Assembly: GCF_900269665.1 (NCBI RefSeq)
Contig: NZ_LT985361.1
Coordinates: forward strand, 6,639,324 to 6,702,647
Source of the DNA: Nocardia suismassiliense
Lineage (GTDB): Bacteria > Actinomycetota > Actinomycetes > Mycobacteriales > Mycobacteriaceae
Length of the DNA: 63,324 nucleotides
Direction of reading: 5' to 3'
Part shown: positions 52,346 to 60,844 of the stretch, piece after piece
How the letters are laid out: each line of letters opens with the position of its first letter
Numbering within the stretch: the stretch's first letter is position 1
Made by a program: the position numbers and the translations under genes
The notes under the pieces: generated by a model
The model's database searches: none
Seen by the model: the letters and a program-made list of their open reading frames with translations, nothing else
Told to the model about the DNA's origin: nothing

Positions 52346-52361
52346 CGCTTCCTGCTCTCCT

Positions 52362-53321
52362 CTATCCGGCCGCGATACCCGTGATCAGGGTGCGACCGTC
52401 GATCACCGCGGTGGTGACCGTCTGCTTGTTGTACGTGGCGGGCACGCCGCCGGGGCGGTACTCGGTGACCTCCACCGAGTACCGGTTGTCCGAGATGGTC
52501 ACGATCCGCACGCAGTGCGCGGTGCCCGCCGGGATCGTGTCGATGCCGCGCTGAATGGTCGCGGCGGGCGAGACGGCGGCGTCCGGGGCGACGACCTCGC
52601 GGACCCGCTCGCCGGAGCGCTCCACGTAGTACGCGTACTGGAACGCGAGGATGGCGTCGGGACCCGAAGTGGTGCCGCCCTTTTCGGCCGCGCGCACGAT
52701 CGCCGCGGCGCGCTCGGTCGGGCAGGCGCCGGACGGACGGCTGGTGTTCACCCCGGCCTGCGAGCGGCCGCGCAGGCTGTCGGTGCTCACGCCCGCCTGC
52801 ACGCTGCCCATGGTGAACTGCACCGAGGCCGACGAGGTGGGCAGGCGCGGCGTCGCGGCGCGGTTGGTGGACGAGTTCAGCAGGAACAGCACGCCCGCGG
52901 CGGCCGCGCCGAGCAGCAGCACCGCGATGACGAGCACCACGAACACGCGGCTGCGGCGCGAGCGCCGGGCGCGGGCCTCCAGACGCAAGGCACTGGACGA
53001 GCGCGGTCGCGGCTCGTCCAGGTGGTCGTCGTAGTCATCGTCGTCGTCGGGCCAGGGGAAACGCACCAGGTCCGCGTCGCGCGGGGTGTAGTCGTCATCC
53101 GGGCCGGGTGCCCGGCCCACCCAGTCCGACCAGCCGCCGGTGAATTCGCTGCGCTGCGCACGAAGGTCGTCGGGGACCTCGGGTTCGCGGATGTAGTGCG
53201 GATATCGGGCGGGCCCGTCCTCGTCCAGGTGCTCCGAGCTCGGTTCGCCGGGCGGCACCGGCGCCGTCTCCGGCTCGAGCGCGGCGTACCACCGGGACAG
53301 CTCTTTGTACGACTTCAACAT
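52362..53321 (-). CDS. Single-pass membrane protein, first gene of the T4SS-like operon (VirB8/TcpC-like)
   Basis: 319 residues. The N-terminal 120 are cytoplasmic and acidic, with a run of Asp residues near 88-99, then RARRSRRSR and one membrane helix (VFVVLVIAVLLLGAAAAGVLFLL). The outer domain includes AGACPTERAAAIVRAAEKG-like segments, DAILAFQYAYYVERSGERVREVVAP and CVRIVTISDNRYSVEVTEYRPGGVP, an NTF2-like pattern. Bitopic proteins of this shape (VirB8, TcpC) are assembly scaffolds. The ATG has GGGGGA directly against it; the TTG at 53318 is an alternative. It follows the cutinase gene by 57 bp. Confidence 0.78.
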   Translation of the reverse strand: MLKSYKELSRWYAALEPETAPVPPGEPSSEHLDEDGPARYPHYIREPEVPDDLRAQRSEFTGGWSDWVGRAPGPDDDYTPRDADLVRFPWPDDDDDYDDHLDEPRPRSSSALRLEARARRSRRSRVFVVLVIAVLLLGAAAAGVLFLLNSSTNRAATPRLPTSSASVQFTMGSVQAGVSTDSLRGRSQAGVNTSRPSGACPTERAAAIVRAAEKGGTTSGPDAILAFQYAYYVERSGERVREVVAPDAAVSPAATIQRGIDTIPAGTAHCVRIVTISDNRYSVEVTEYRPGGVPATYNKQTVTTAVIDGRTLITGIAAG

Positions 53322-53378
53322 TCCCCCGTTCCCGCTGAGCGAGGCGCATAGTTCCGCATCGTCGGACCCTCTCGGCGA

Positions 53379-55007
53379 TCAGTTCGTAGAGAACGGGTAG
53401 ATGTGGGCGGTGCCGGGTCGAACGGTGGGCGGAATCGACGTCGCGCCGCCGGATGAGGCGCCGTCGGCTCCTGTCCCGAACGGAAATTGTCCCGTACCGG
53501 ACGAATTCGGCGTAGTCGACGCGCCGGATTGCTCGCCGAAGAATCCCGAGGGCGGCTTGTCCGGTCCACCCTGTGGCCTGCTGTTCATGCCGAATGCACC
53601 GGCAATATCGCGGGCTACGGCGGCGAGCCAGTCGGCCACGAAAGTGGTGGGCGTGTCGCCGTTGGCGGCGACCGTCGCGGTGTTGTACGCGCCGTGCCGC
53701 TGCACCGTGTCCCAGTACCGCACCCAGGTGGCGGTGTTGAGCAATTCGCTGTTGTCGGTGATGTTCTGCACCACCGCGTCGAACGCCTGATTGACCAAGC
53801 GGACGCCGGTGGTCGGCGGGACGAGCTGGGTCACCGCACCGACCAGCTTGGCGCCGAGCGAGAGCAGCGCGGCGGGCGGGTTCGACAGGCCCGCGGTGGC
53901 CAGTTCGGCGATGGTCGACGGGTTGAGCACCGTCTTGACCACCGTGACGACCGCGTTCAGCCCGATCATGCCGACCTTCAGCAGCGCCTGTAGCGCGCGG
54001 GGAAGGTCGAGCGGGGTACGCGGGTCGGCGGCGTCGGCCAAACGCTCGGAGATCGACTTCTTGGGCGAGATGGCCAGCGTGGCGAGCGAGTTGCCCTGCA
54101 CGTCCTCGTTGACCACCTTGGTCGCGGTCTTGATCGAGGTGTAGGCCAGCGCCTGGGCGATGGAGACCAGCGAGGCGATCGGGTCGCCGCCGCTGAGCTT
54201 GGACTGGCCGACGACGTTGGTGACCGCCTTCAGGATCGGCGCGCCCTGCGGTGCGTCGCAGGCGAGGTCGCCCGCCGCGCAGAAACTGGCCACGCGACCG
54301 GTGAGCGCGCCGAAGTTGGCCGCCCGGTCCCGGTCGGGGCCGATGCCACCGCCGGCGGCGGGCGGCTGCGGTAGCGCGGCGAGGCCGGCGAGCTGATCGC
54401 CCGCGGTGCCGGGGGCCGGATCCGGTGACGCCTTGCCGGGCGAGCCGGGGAACAGCGCGGCGCCGGGGTTGCGGGTCGGATCGGCGAACAACGCGACCGC
54501 CGCGATCTTCTCGGCCGGGAGTATCCCCTGCCCCTGGCCGATCTCCTGAGCGAACATCGAGGCGACGTGCGCGCCTTGCGAATAGCCGACCACCGCGAAC
54601 CGGGTATCCGCGCACCGGTCGGCGACGGCCTTGGCCATGGTGCGCAGCCGGGCCAGCCCGCCGGTCACCGATTCGGCGTAGGGCATCGCGCTGCCGCCGG
54701 TCACCCCGCCGAAGCCGGATTCGTATGGCACATAGGCCCGGTCGACCAGTCCGGGGCCGTTGGCCTTGGCCAGCATCGGACGGAAGACGGTGGACAACAT
54801 GCCGGTGTCGGTAGAAGGTGCCGCATCCGGTGACGATTCGCCTGTACCCTGAATTCCCAAGGCGTACAATGCCGGACACGCGCTGAGCGCGATATCGGTC
54901 GAAGGGCCTGCGGGATTCGGTGGACCGGCCACGGCGGTACCCGCCGTAGCCACGGTCACGGCGAGTGCTGTCAGCACCACCGTGAGTCTTGCCGAATAAT
55001 TTGTCAT
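53379..55007 (-). CDS. Cutinase family secreted esterase with long C-terminal extension
   Basis: 542 residues from the ATG at 55007; an earlier TTG start at 55019 is less likely. Signal peptide: LTVVLTALAVTVATAGTAVAG. The cutinase core has the nucleophile Ser143 in VVGYSQGAHVASMFAQ, CPALYALGIQGTGES at the oxyanion side, and FCAAGDLACDAPQG with the catalytic Asp region. Typical cutinases have about 220 residues. Here another 270 follow, mostly helical, with a Pro/Gly/Ser-rich end (GGPDKPPSGFFG). The usual His is not obvious in its normal place. It precedes the T4SS-like operon by 57 bp on the same strand, so it may be co-transcribed or an exported partner. Mycolata use such esterases on lipids and the cell envelope. 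Confidence 0.87.
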   Translation of the reverse strand: MTNYSARLTVVLTALAVTVATAGTAVAGPPNPAGPSTDIALSACPALYALGIQGTGESSPDAAPSTDTGMLSTVFRPMLAKANGPGLVDRAYVPYESGFGGVTGGSAMPYAESVTGGLARLRTMAKAVADRCADTRFAVVGYSQGAHVASMFAQEIGQGQGILPAEKIAAVALFADPTRNPGAALFPGSPGKASPDPAPGTAGDQLAGLAALPQPPAAGGGIGPDRDRAANFGALTGRVASFCAAGDLACDAPQGAPILKAVTNVVGQSKLSGGDPIASLVSIAQALAYTSIKTATKVVNEDVQGNSLATLAISPKKSISERLADAADPRTPLDLPRALQALLKVGMIGLNAVVTVVKTVLNPSTIAELATAGLSNPPAALLSLGAKLVGAVTQLVPPTTGVRLVNQAFDAVVQNITDNSELLNTATWVRYWDTVQRHGAYNTATVAANGDTPTTFVADWLAAVARDIAGAFGMNSRPQGGPDKPPSGFFGEQSGASTTPNSSGTGQFPFGTGADGASSGGATSIPPTVRPGTAHIYPFSTN

Positions 55008-55384
55008 AGCGATCCGCAATCAATCCGTGTTGCCGCAGTTACCCTCAACGCCATGAAACGCAATAGACCGTAACAGATTCCGGCTATTGCTGCGGCATCG
55101 CCGAAAACTTTCCGCGAACTGCCGAAACGGGTTTCACACATTCCCGCGTGCCGAGCAACCTCCTCCGGCAACTTTCCGACGGTCTGAAAATGAGAGCAAC
55201 CACTCGGCGACCCACCGGTCACGCGAATTCCCTACCGGGACTCCATCTTCCGTTCGCCCGATGGCTTCAGCATTCGTGCAGATATCTCCCGCGTCGCTGG
55301 CCGTTCGCCGGAAGGTTGCCGGGGGCATGACAATTGACATGTCAAGGGGAGATGACCTAGTAGGGGTATTCGCTAGGGGGTAAT
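55008..55384. promoter_or_regulatory. Intergenic region between relA and the cutinase gene, with palindrome TTGACATGTCAA
   Basis: 377 bp without a gene, upstream of the cutinase and T4SS-like operon. A perfect 12-bp palindrome TTGACATGTCAA lies at 55334-55345. CTAGTAGGGGTATTC and CTAGGGGGTAATTC form a near direct repeat at 55357-55386. An imperfect inverted pair (CCGGCAACTTTCCG near 55163, CGGAAGGTTGCCGG near 55309) brackets about 130 bp. Confidence 0.4.
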
Positions 55385-57790
55385 TCAGGCAGCCGAGGTT
55401 ACCCGGTAGACGTCGTAGACGCCTTCCACATTCCGGACCACATTCAGCAGGTGTCCCAGGTGCTTGGGGTCGCCCATCTCGAAGGTGAACTTGCTGATCG
55501 CGACCCGGTCGCCGTGGGTGGCGACCGACGCGGACAGGATGTTCACCTTCTCGTCGGCCAGCACCTTCGTCACGTCGGACAGCAGGCGGGTGCGATCGAG
55601 CGCCTCGATCTGGATGGCGACCAGGAACACCGAGGACGGGGACGGCGCCCAGGACACCTCGATGATGCGCTCGGCCTGATCCTGCAGCGACCCCGCATTG
55701 GTGCAGTCGGTGCGGTGCACGCTCACCGCGCCGCCGCGGGTCACGAAGCCCATGATCTCGTCACCGGGCACCGGCGTACAGCACTTGGCCAGCTTGGCCA
55801 CGGTGCCCGACGCGCCAGGAATCAGCACGCCCGCGTCGCCGGTGGTCCGCTGCCTGCTCGGCGTGGTCGACGGGGTGGACCGCTCGGCCAGCTCGTTCTC
55901 CACGTCGCCGATGCCGCCCAGCTGCGCCATCAGTCGCTGCACCACGTGGTGCGCCGAGACCTGATGCTCGCCGACCGCGGTGTAGAGGGTGGAGATATCG
56001 GTGTAGTGCAGCTCGTGCGCGACGGCGGTCATCGCGTCGACGCTCATCAGCCGCTGCAACGGCAGACCGACGCGGCGGACCTCCTTGGAGATCTGCTCCT
56101 TGCCGTTCTCCAGCGCCTCCTCGCGGCGCTCCTTGGCGAACCACTGCCGGATCTTGGCCTTGGCGCGCGGGGACACCACGAAGTTCTGCCAGTCGCGGCT
56201 CGGCCCGGCGTTCTGCGCCTTCGAGGTGAACACCTCGACGACCTCGCCGTTCTCCAGCTGCCGTTCCAGCGCGACCAGGCGGCCGTTCACCCTGGCGCCG
56301 ATGCACTTGTGCCCGACCTCGGTGTGCACCGCGTAGGCGAAGTCGACCGGGGTCGACTTCTGCGGCAACGTGATCACGTCACCCTTCGGGGTGAAGACGA
56401 AGATCTCCGGCGACTTCAGGTCGAAGCGCAGCGACTCCAGGAACTCCGCCGGGTCGGCCGCCTCGCGCTGCCAGTCGAGCAGCTGCCGCATCCACGCCAT
56501 GTCGTCGACCTCGGTCGAGTCGTTGGAGTGCTTGCCGCGGGTCTCCTTGTAGCGCCAGTGCGCGGCGATGCCGAACTCGGCGGTGCGGTGCATGTCCTGG
56601 GTGCGGATCTGCACTTCCAGCGGCTTGCCGTCCGGGCCGACGACCGTGGTGTGCAGTGACTGGTAGACGCCGTAGCGCGGCTGGGCGATGTAGTCCTTGA
56701 ACCGGCCCGCCATCGGCTGCCACAGCGAGTGCACCACGCCGACCGCCGCGTAGCAGTCACGCACCTCGTCGCAGAGGATGCGGATGCCGACCAGGTCGTG
56801 GATGTCGTCGAAGTCCTTACCCTTGACGATCATCTTCTGATAGATCGACCAGTAGTGCTTGGGCCGGCCCTCGACGATCGCGTTGATCCGCGACGCCGCA
56901 AGGGTATTCACGATTTCCGCGCGCACCTTCGCCAGGTACGTGTCACGCGACGGCGCGCGGTCCGCGACCAGTCGCACGATCTCGTCGTACTTCTTCGGGT
57001 GCAGGATCGCGAACGCGAGGTCCTCCAGCTCCCACTTGACCGTCGCCATGCCGAGGCGATGGGCAAGGGGCGCAATGACTTCGAGGGTCTCCTTGGCCTT
57101 CTTCGCCTGCTTCTCCGGCGGCAGGAAGCGCATGGTGCGCATGTTGTGCAGCCGGTCGGCGACCTTGATCACCAGCACGCGCGGGTCCCGCGCCATCGCG
57201 ATGATCATCTTGCGGATCGTCTCCGCCTCGGCGGCCGCGCCGAGATTGACCTTGTCCAGTTTGGTGACGCCGTCGACCAGGTGCGCGACCTCGGCGCCGA
57301 AGTCCAGGGTGAGCTGCTCGAGCGAGTAGCCGGTGTCCTCGACGGTGTCGTGCAGCAGCGCGGCCACCAGCGTGGTGGTGTCCATGCCGAGCTCGGCCAG
57401 GATGTTGGCGACCGCGAGCGGGTGGGTGATGTACGGGTCGCCGGACTTGCGGAACTGGTGCTTGTGCCGTTCGTCGGCTACGTCGAAGGCGCGCTGCAAC
57501 AGCGTCAGGTTGGCCTTCGGATACAGCTCACGGTGCACGCTGGCCAGCGGCTCCAGCACCGGCTTGACCGCGGCGATGCCGCGCTGGCCGGTCATCCGGC
57601 GGGCGAGCCTGGCCCGCACCCGGCGCGAGGCCGAGGTGGGCACGGCGGCCGAGGCGCCCGGCTGGCGCGGTGGGGTGGGCGTTGCGGCCGGGGTGGCGGA
57701 CTTCGGCTGCTCTCCCCCGGTGGCGGCACCGTTCGACTGCGGGGCGCCTGCCGATTGCTCGACATTCGCCTCGCCCACGTGCTGAGTCAT
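55385..57790 (-). CDS. relA: Bifunctional (p)ppGpp synthetase/hydrolase RelA/SpoT
   Basis: 801 residues from the ATG at 57790 (AGAGG about 8 bases upstream). After a 65-residue Ala/Pro-rich leader come the HD hydrolase domain (YITHPLAVANILAELG, HDTVED at 147-152), the synthetase domain (DIHDLVGIRI, RFKDYIAQPRYGVYQSLHT), the TGS domain (EIFVFTPKGDVITLP), a conserved CCTPVPGDEIMGFVTRG and the C-terminal ACT domain. It makes and breaks the stringent-response alarmone. HDxxED is intact, so both activities are expected, as in M. tuberculosis Rel. There relA is next to ppiB; here the secretion operon lies between them. Confidence 0.97.
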   Translation of the reverse strand: MTQHVGEANVEQSAGAPQSNGAATGGEQPKSATPAATPTPPRQPGASAAVPTSASRRVRARLARRMTGQRGIAAVKPVLEPLASVHRELYPKANLTLLQRAFDVADERHKHQFRKSGDPYITHPLAVANILAELGMDTTTLVAALLHDTVEDTGYSLEQLTLDFGAEVAHLVDGVTKLDKVNLGAAAEAETIRKMIIAMARDPRVLVIKVADRLHNMRTMRFLPPEKQAKKAKETLEVIAPLAHRLGMATVKWELEDLAFAILHPKKYDEIVRLVADRAPSRDTYLAKVRAEIVNTLAASRINAIVEGRPKHYWSIYQKMIVKGKDFDDIHDLVGIRILCDEVRDCYAAVGVVHSLWQPMAGRFKDYIAQPRYGVYQSLHTTVVGPDGKPLEVQIRTQDMHRTAEFGIAAHWRYKETRGKHSNDSTEVDDMAWMRQLLDWQREAADPAEFLESLRFDLKSPEIFVFTPKGDVITLPQKSTPVDFAYAVHTEVGHKCIGARVNGRLVALERQLENGEVVEVFTSKAQNAGPSRDWQNFVVSPRAKAKIRQWFAKERREEALENGKEQISKEVRRVGLPLQRLMSVDAMTAVAHELHYTDISTLYTAVGEHQVSAHHVVQRLMAQLGGIGDVENELAERSTPSTTPSRQRTTGDAGVLIPGASGTVAKLAKCCTPVPGDEIMGFVTRGGAVSVHRTDCTNAGSLQDQAERIIEVSWAPSPSSVFLVAIQIEALDRTRLLSDVTKVLADEKVNILSASVATHGDRVAISKFTFEMGDPKHLGHLLNVVRNVEGVYDVYRVTSAA

Positions 57791-58165
57791 GCCACCACCT
57801 CTCAGTGCCCAACTCGCAGCGCTGCCGGTCCCTCCGTGGATACGCAGGCTGCCGCCTCCGGGCCTCACGTTCACGCCGCGTGCCTCGATCGGACCACCCT
57901 ATCCGACCGCTGCAACCGCCCAGACCACCAACTTTAGTCCCGGCGGCGCAGTGGCGTCGGGCACGAGGTTGCGGCGGGCGCTGCGGCGGCGGTACGGCCG
58001 GGATGACGCGGCGTTAGCCGTGGACTCTGCGGAGTACCGGAAAGCGTGACATATCAGACATCGATCCGGCGCAGTTGCGACCGAATCGCCGCCGAAGGTT
58101 CGGTCCGGTATCGACGACCGACGGATACGCCGGATGGGGCCTCGACGTGGGCCTGGCGCACGGGC
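57791..58165. other. Upstream region of relA, no gene seen
   Basis: 375 bp between relA and the phosphodiesterase gene, both on the minus strand, so it holds the relA promoter and the end of the other transcript. I see no palindrome, repeat or reading frame worth naming. Confidence 0.4.
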
Positions 58166-59185
58166 CTAACGGATGGTGGCCGAGTCGGCGGGCTCGCGGG
58201 TGATCATGGACCGGCCGTCGAAATCGGGACTCGGCGCGACGTGCAGGAGGTCGACGACGGTGGGGGTGATGTCGACCAGGGTGTAGCGGGAGGTGGTGTC
58301 GCCCGCGGTGAAGTCGGGGCCGCGAGCGATGACGAAATTGGTTGTCTCGTCCGGGGATTGGCCACCGTGACCGCCCTTGGGCAGGTGGCCGTGGTCGGCG
58401 GTGACCAGGATGGTCCATCGTTCGGCCGGGTTGGCGGCGGCGCGGGCGTCCACCGCGGCGGCGATGCGGCCGACCTGCTCGTCGATGCGGCGGACCGCGT
58501 CGAGGTACTCGCCGGAGACGGCGCCGTCGCTGTGACCTGCGTGATCGACCTGGTCGAGGTGGGTGAAGAGGAGGTCGGGGGCGAACTTCTCGATCGCGCC
58601 GACCACGGCGGTGGTGGTTGCCGCGTCGGTCTTCGACTCGTCGGGATCGTTCGGGACCGGCGCGGTGGAGACGACCACGTCGGCGCGCGGGTTGCCGCTG
58701 CCCGCCATGGTGGCGATCTGGTCCCAGGTCGCGATCGAGTGGGTCTTGCGGGCCGGGTCGGCGCGTTCGAGTTGCGTGAACACCGTCGGGTACTTCGCGA
58801 ACGGCGCCGCGGTGAAGTTGTTGTCCTTGATGCCGTGCTTGCGATCCCACACCCCGGTGAGCACGGTGGCCCAGGACGGGCCGGAGATGGTGATGTGCGG
58901 GGCGATCGAGGACCGGCTGAGCAGTCCTTCGGCACTGAGCCGCAACAGGTTCGGTGCCTGGACCTTCAGCACCTTGTCGTACATCAGGCCGTCGAGACCG
59001 ATCACGACAACCTTGTCCACGCGGGTGTCGGCGTGCGCGCCACCCACGGTCCAGGTCATCGCAGCAGCGGTAACGGCGAGAGCGACAAGCACTTTCGACC
59101 ACCTGGACCGATCGGCGACGCCCTCATCGCGCCGCCATCCGGTGCCACCCGACCGATGATTCGCTCGCTTGTCGCGCTCGCTCAT
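58166..59185 (-). CDS. Exported alkaline phosphatase-superfamily (type I phosphodiesterase/nucleotide pyrophosphatase) enzyme
   Basis: 339 residues from the ATG at 59185. About 30 polar residues precede a signal segment (SKVLVALAVTAAAMTWTVGGAHA). The catalytic domain has the first metal Asp in VVVIGLDGLMYDK, the nucleophile region SGPSWATVLTGVWDRKHGI, FTHLDQVDHAGHSDG with metal His/Asp, and TADHGHLPKGGHGG. These are the expected metal sites of PF01663 enzymes, which cleave phosphodiester or pyrophosphate bonds outside the cell. The start is uncertain: no strong ribosome binding site is seen, and an ATG at 59194 is possible. Confidence 0.9.
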   Translation of the reverse strand: MSERDKRANHRSGGTGWRRDEGVADRSRWSKVLVALAVTAAAMTWTVGGAHADTRVDKVVVIGLDGLMYDKVLKVQAPNLLRLSAEGLLSRSSIAPHITISGPSWATVLTGVWDRKHGIKDNNFTAAPFAKYPTVFTQLERADPARKTHSIATWDQIATMAGSGNPRADVVVSTAPVPNDPDESKTDAATTTAVVGAIEKFAPDLLFTHLDQVDHAGHSDGAVSGEYLDAVRRIDEQVGRIAAAVDARAAANPAERWTILVTADHGHLPKGGHGGQSPDETTNFVIARGPDFTAGDTTSRYTLVDITPTVVDLLHVAPSPDFDGRSMITREPADSATIR

Positions 59186-59400
59186 AGTGCGAACCATGCG
59201 GGGTGGGCGGGGCCCGCGGATAGCCTCCCGGCGCACTGTTCATTGACGTTTCATCGGTCGCCGCATCGCCCGTTGCCTCGCTGAACGGGCACTGAACTGC
59301 CGATAGCGGGAAGCTATTCCGGCAGCTCGCCAGCGGGTGGCGGGCCGATGAACGGCAGATTGCGGTTGACACCCTGTCGCGGATGTGGCTGTCTGGCGCC

Positions 59401-60159
59401 ATGCCAGCCGAATTCGCGCAGCCAGGTATCCGGATCGCCGCCGTCGCGGACACGCACCTGCGGCCCGCGGTGGCCGGGCGATTTCGACCGGACTTGCTGC
59501 GGATCGCCGAGCACGCCGATGTGCTGCTGCTGGCAGGCGATCTCACCGAGAGTGGCAGCCTCGCCGAAACCGACCTGCTCTGCGCCGAGATCGCCGACCT
59601 GCCGGTGCCCGTCGTCGCTGTGCTCGGTAACCACGACCACGACCACAAGCTCGGCTTCCGAATCGCCGCACAGCTCAGCGACATCGGCGTGCACATGCTC
59701 GAAGGCACCGCGATCACGCTGGAGCTGAACGGGATTCGGCTCGGCATCGCGGGCGTGATGGGTGGTAGCGGTGGGTTCCCCGACTACCCAGGCGATCCCG
59801 AGAACGGTACCGAAGAACATCGGGCCCGGATGCTGCGCGGGCCCGTCGACGCGCTGCGGCTGCAACAGGCCTTGGACACCCTCGACACCGACATCCGGGT
59901 CGCGTTGATGCATTTCGCGCCGGTGGTCGACACTCTGGTGGGCGAACCGACCAAGTTCTATCCCGGTCTCGGCTGTCATGCCCTCGCCGAAGCCGTGGAT
60001 GCGGGCCGGGCCACCCTCGCCCTGCACGGGCACGCTCATCACGGCGCCGAGTTCGGGCGCACCGCAGGCGGAGTTCCGGTTCGCAATGTCTCGTACCCGG
60101 TGATCGGGCGTCCGTATGTGGTGTACGAGCTGGCGACGATGCCGGCCCAACCGGCTTGA
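59401..60159 (+). CDS. Metallophosphoesterase
   Basis: 252 residues from the ATG at 59401; an in-frame ATG at 59383 is equally possible, since neither has a clear ribosome binding site. Calcineurin-type metal motifs are complete: AAVADTHLRP, LLLAGDLTESG, VLGNHDHDHK, MHFAPVV and ALHGHAHHG. The order and spacing fit a cytosolic phosphoesterase of the Icc/YkuE group. Substrate unknown. It starts about 215 bp from the divergent phosphodiesterase gene. Tandem 30-bp repeats begin 2 bp after its stop. Confidence 0.92.
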   Translation: MPAEFAQPGIRIAAVADTHLRPAVAGRFRPDLLRIAEHADVLLLAGDLTESGSLAETDLLCAEIADLPVPVVAVLGNHDHDHKLGFRIAAQLSDIGVHMLEGTAITLELNGIRLGIAGVMGGSGGFPDYPGDPENGTEEHRARMLRGPVDALRLQQALDTLDTDIRVALMHFAPVVDTLVGEPTKFYPGLGCHALAEAVDAGRATLALHGHAHHGAEFGRTAGGVPVRNVSYPVIGRPYVVYELATMPAQPA

Positions 60160-60161
60160 AC

Positions 60162-60281
60162 CACCAGCGTCGGCGGAAATCGGCCGCACATCACCTGCGT
60201 CGGTGGAAAACGGTCGCGCATCACCAGCGTCGGTGGAAAACAGCCGCGCATCACCAGCGTCGGCGGGAATCGGTCGCGCGC
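60162..60281. repeat. Four contiguous 30-bp repeats
   Basis: Units start at 60162, 60192, 60222 and 60252, each close to CACCAGCGTCGGTGGAAAAC followed by GGTCGCGCAT. The period is exactly 30 bp with 2-5 differences per unit and no spacers. They begin right after the metallophosphoesterase stop. Confidence 0.9.
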
Positions 60282-60394
60282 CGCAATTACATAGCGGCGG
60301 GGCGAGCGGACAGCCGCGTCTCGCATGCCGCTGACTCACGTCGGCACCGATGGGTTGTACGTCGCCGATCCCGGCTGTCGGTAGGTTCACCCTC

Positions 60395-60727
60395 ATGACC
60401 GTCGCCCGCTCCCTGCTGCTGTTCGCCCTGGCCGCCCTCGCCGAGATCGGTGGCGCGTGGCTGGTCTGGCAGGGCTGGCGCGAGCAGCGCGGGATTCTCT
60501 GGATCGCGGCCGGCGTCGTCGCGCTCGGCGCCTACGGCTTCGTCGCGACCTTCCAGCCCGACCCCAACTTCGGCCGCATCCTCGCCGCCTACGGTGGCGT
60601 CTTCGTCGCGGGCTCGCTCGCCTGGGGCATGCTCGTGGACAAATTCCACCCCGACCGCTGGGACTACCTCGGCGCGACCATCTGCCTCGTCGGCGTCGCC
60701 ATCATCATGTACGCGCCACGCCGCTGA
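60395..60727 (+). CDS. YnfA family (UPF0060) small membrane protein
   Basis: 110 residues from the ATG at 60395 (GGTAGG about 9 bases upstream). Four membrane helices: LLLFALAALAEIGGAWLVW, ILWIAAGVVALGAYGFVATF, AYGGVFVAGSLAWGMLV and YLGATICLVGVAIIMYAP. AEIGGAWLVWQ and RILAAYGGVFV are hallmarks of UPF0060. The family resembles small multidrug resistance proteins, and some members are reported to export drugs, but the role in actinobacteria is not settled. It is followed by the PEP mutase-family gene after 117 bp. Confidence 0.92.
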   Translation: MTVARSLLLFALAALAEIGGAWLVWQGWREQRGILWIAAGVVALGAYGFVATFQPDPNFGRILAAYGGVFVAGSLAWGMLVDKFHPDRWDYLGATICLVGVAIIMYAPRR

Positions 60728-60844
60728 ACAACGTTCTGCCGCATCGAGTTTCAAAGCCGGACTGCTGTCCGGGACTGTCGGCGAGGTTTCCGGCGTTACC
60801 TCCAGCGCGACCGGTCCATCGAAACAATCTCGCGAGGAGCCCCT

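Noticed and set aside
38247..55007. Annotating the region as an integrative conjugative element
   Set aside because: No integrase, relaxase, replication gene, tRNA-linked att site or composition shift is visible in the window.
55334..55362. TTGACA...CTAGTA as a plus-strand promoter
   Set aside because: No plus-strand gene follows; relA ends here on the other strand. The TTGACA is half of a palindrome, so it is reported as a palindrome only.
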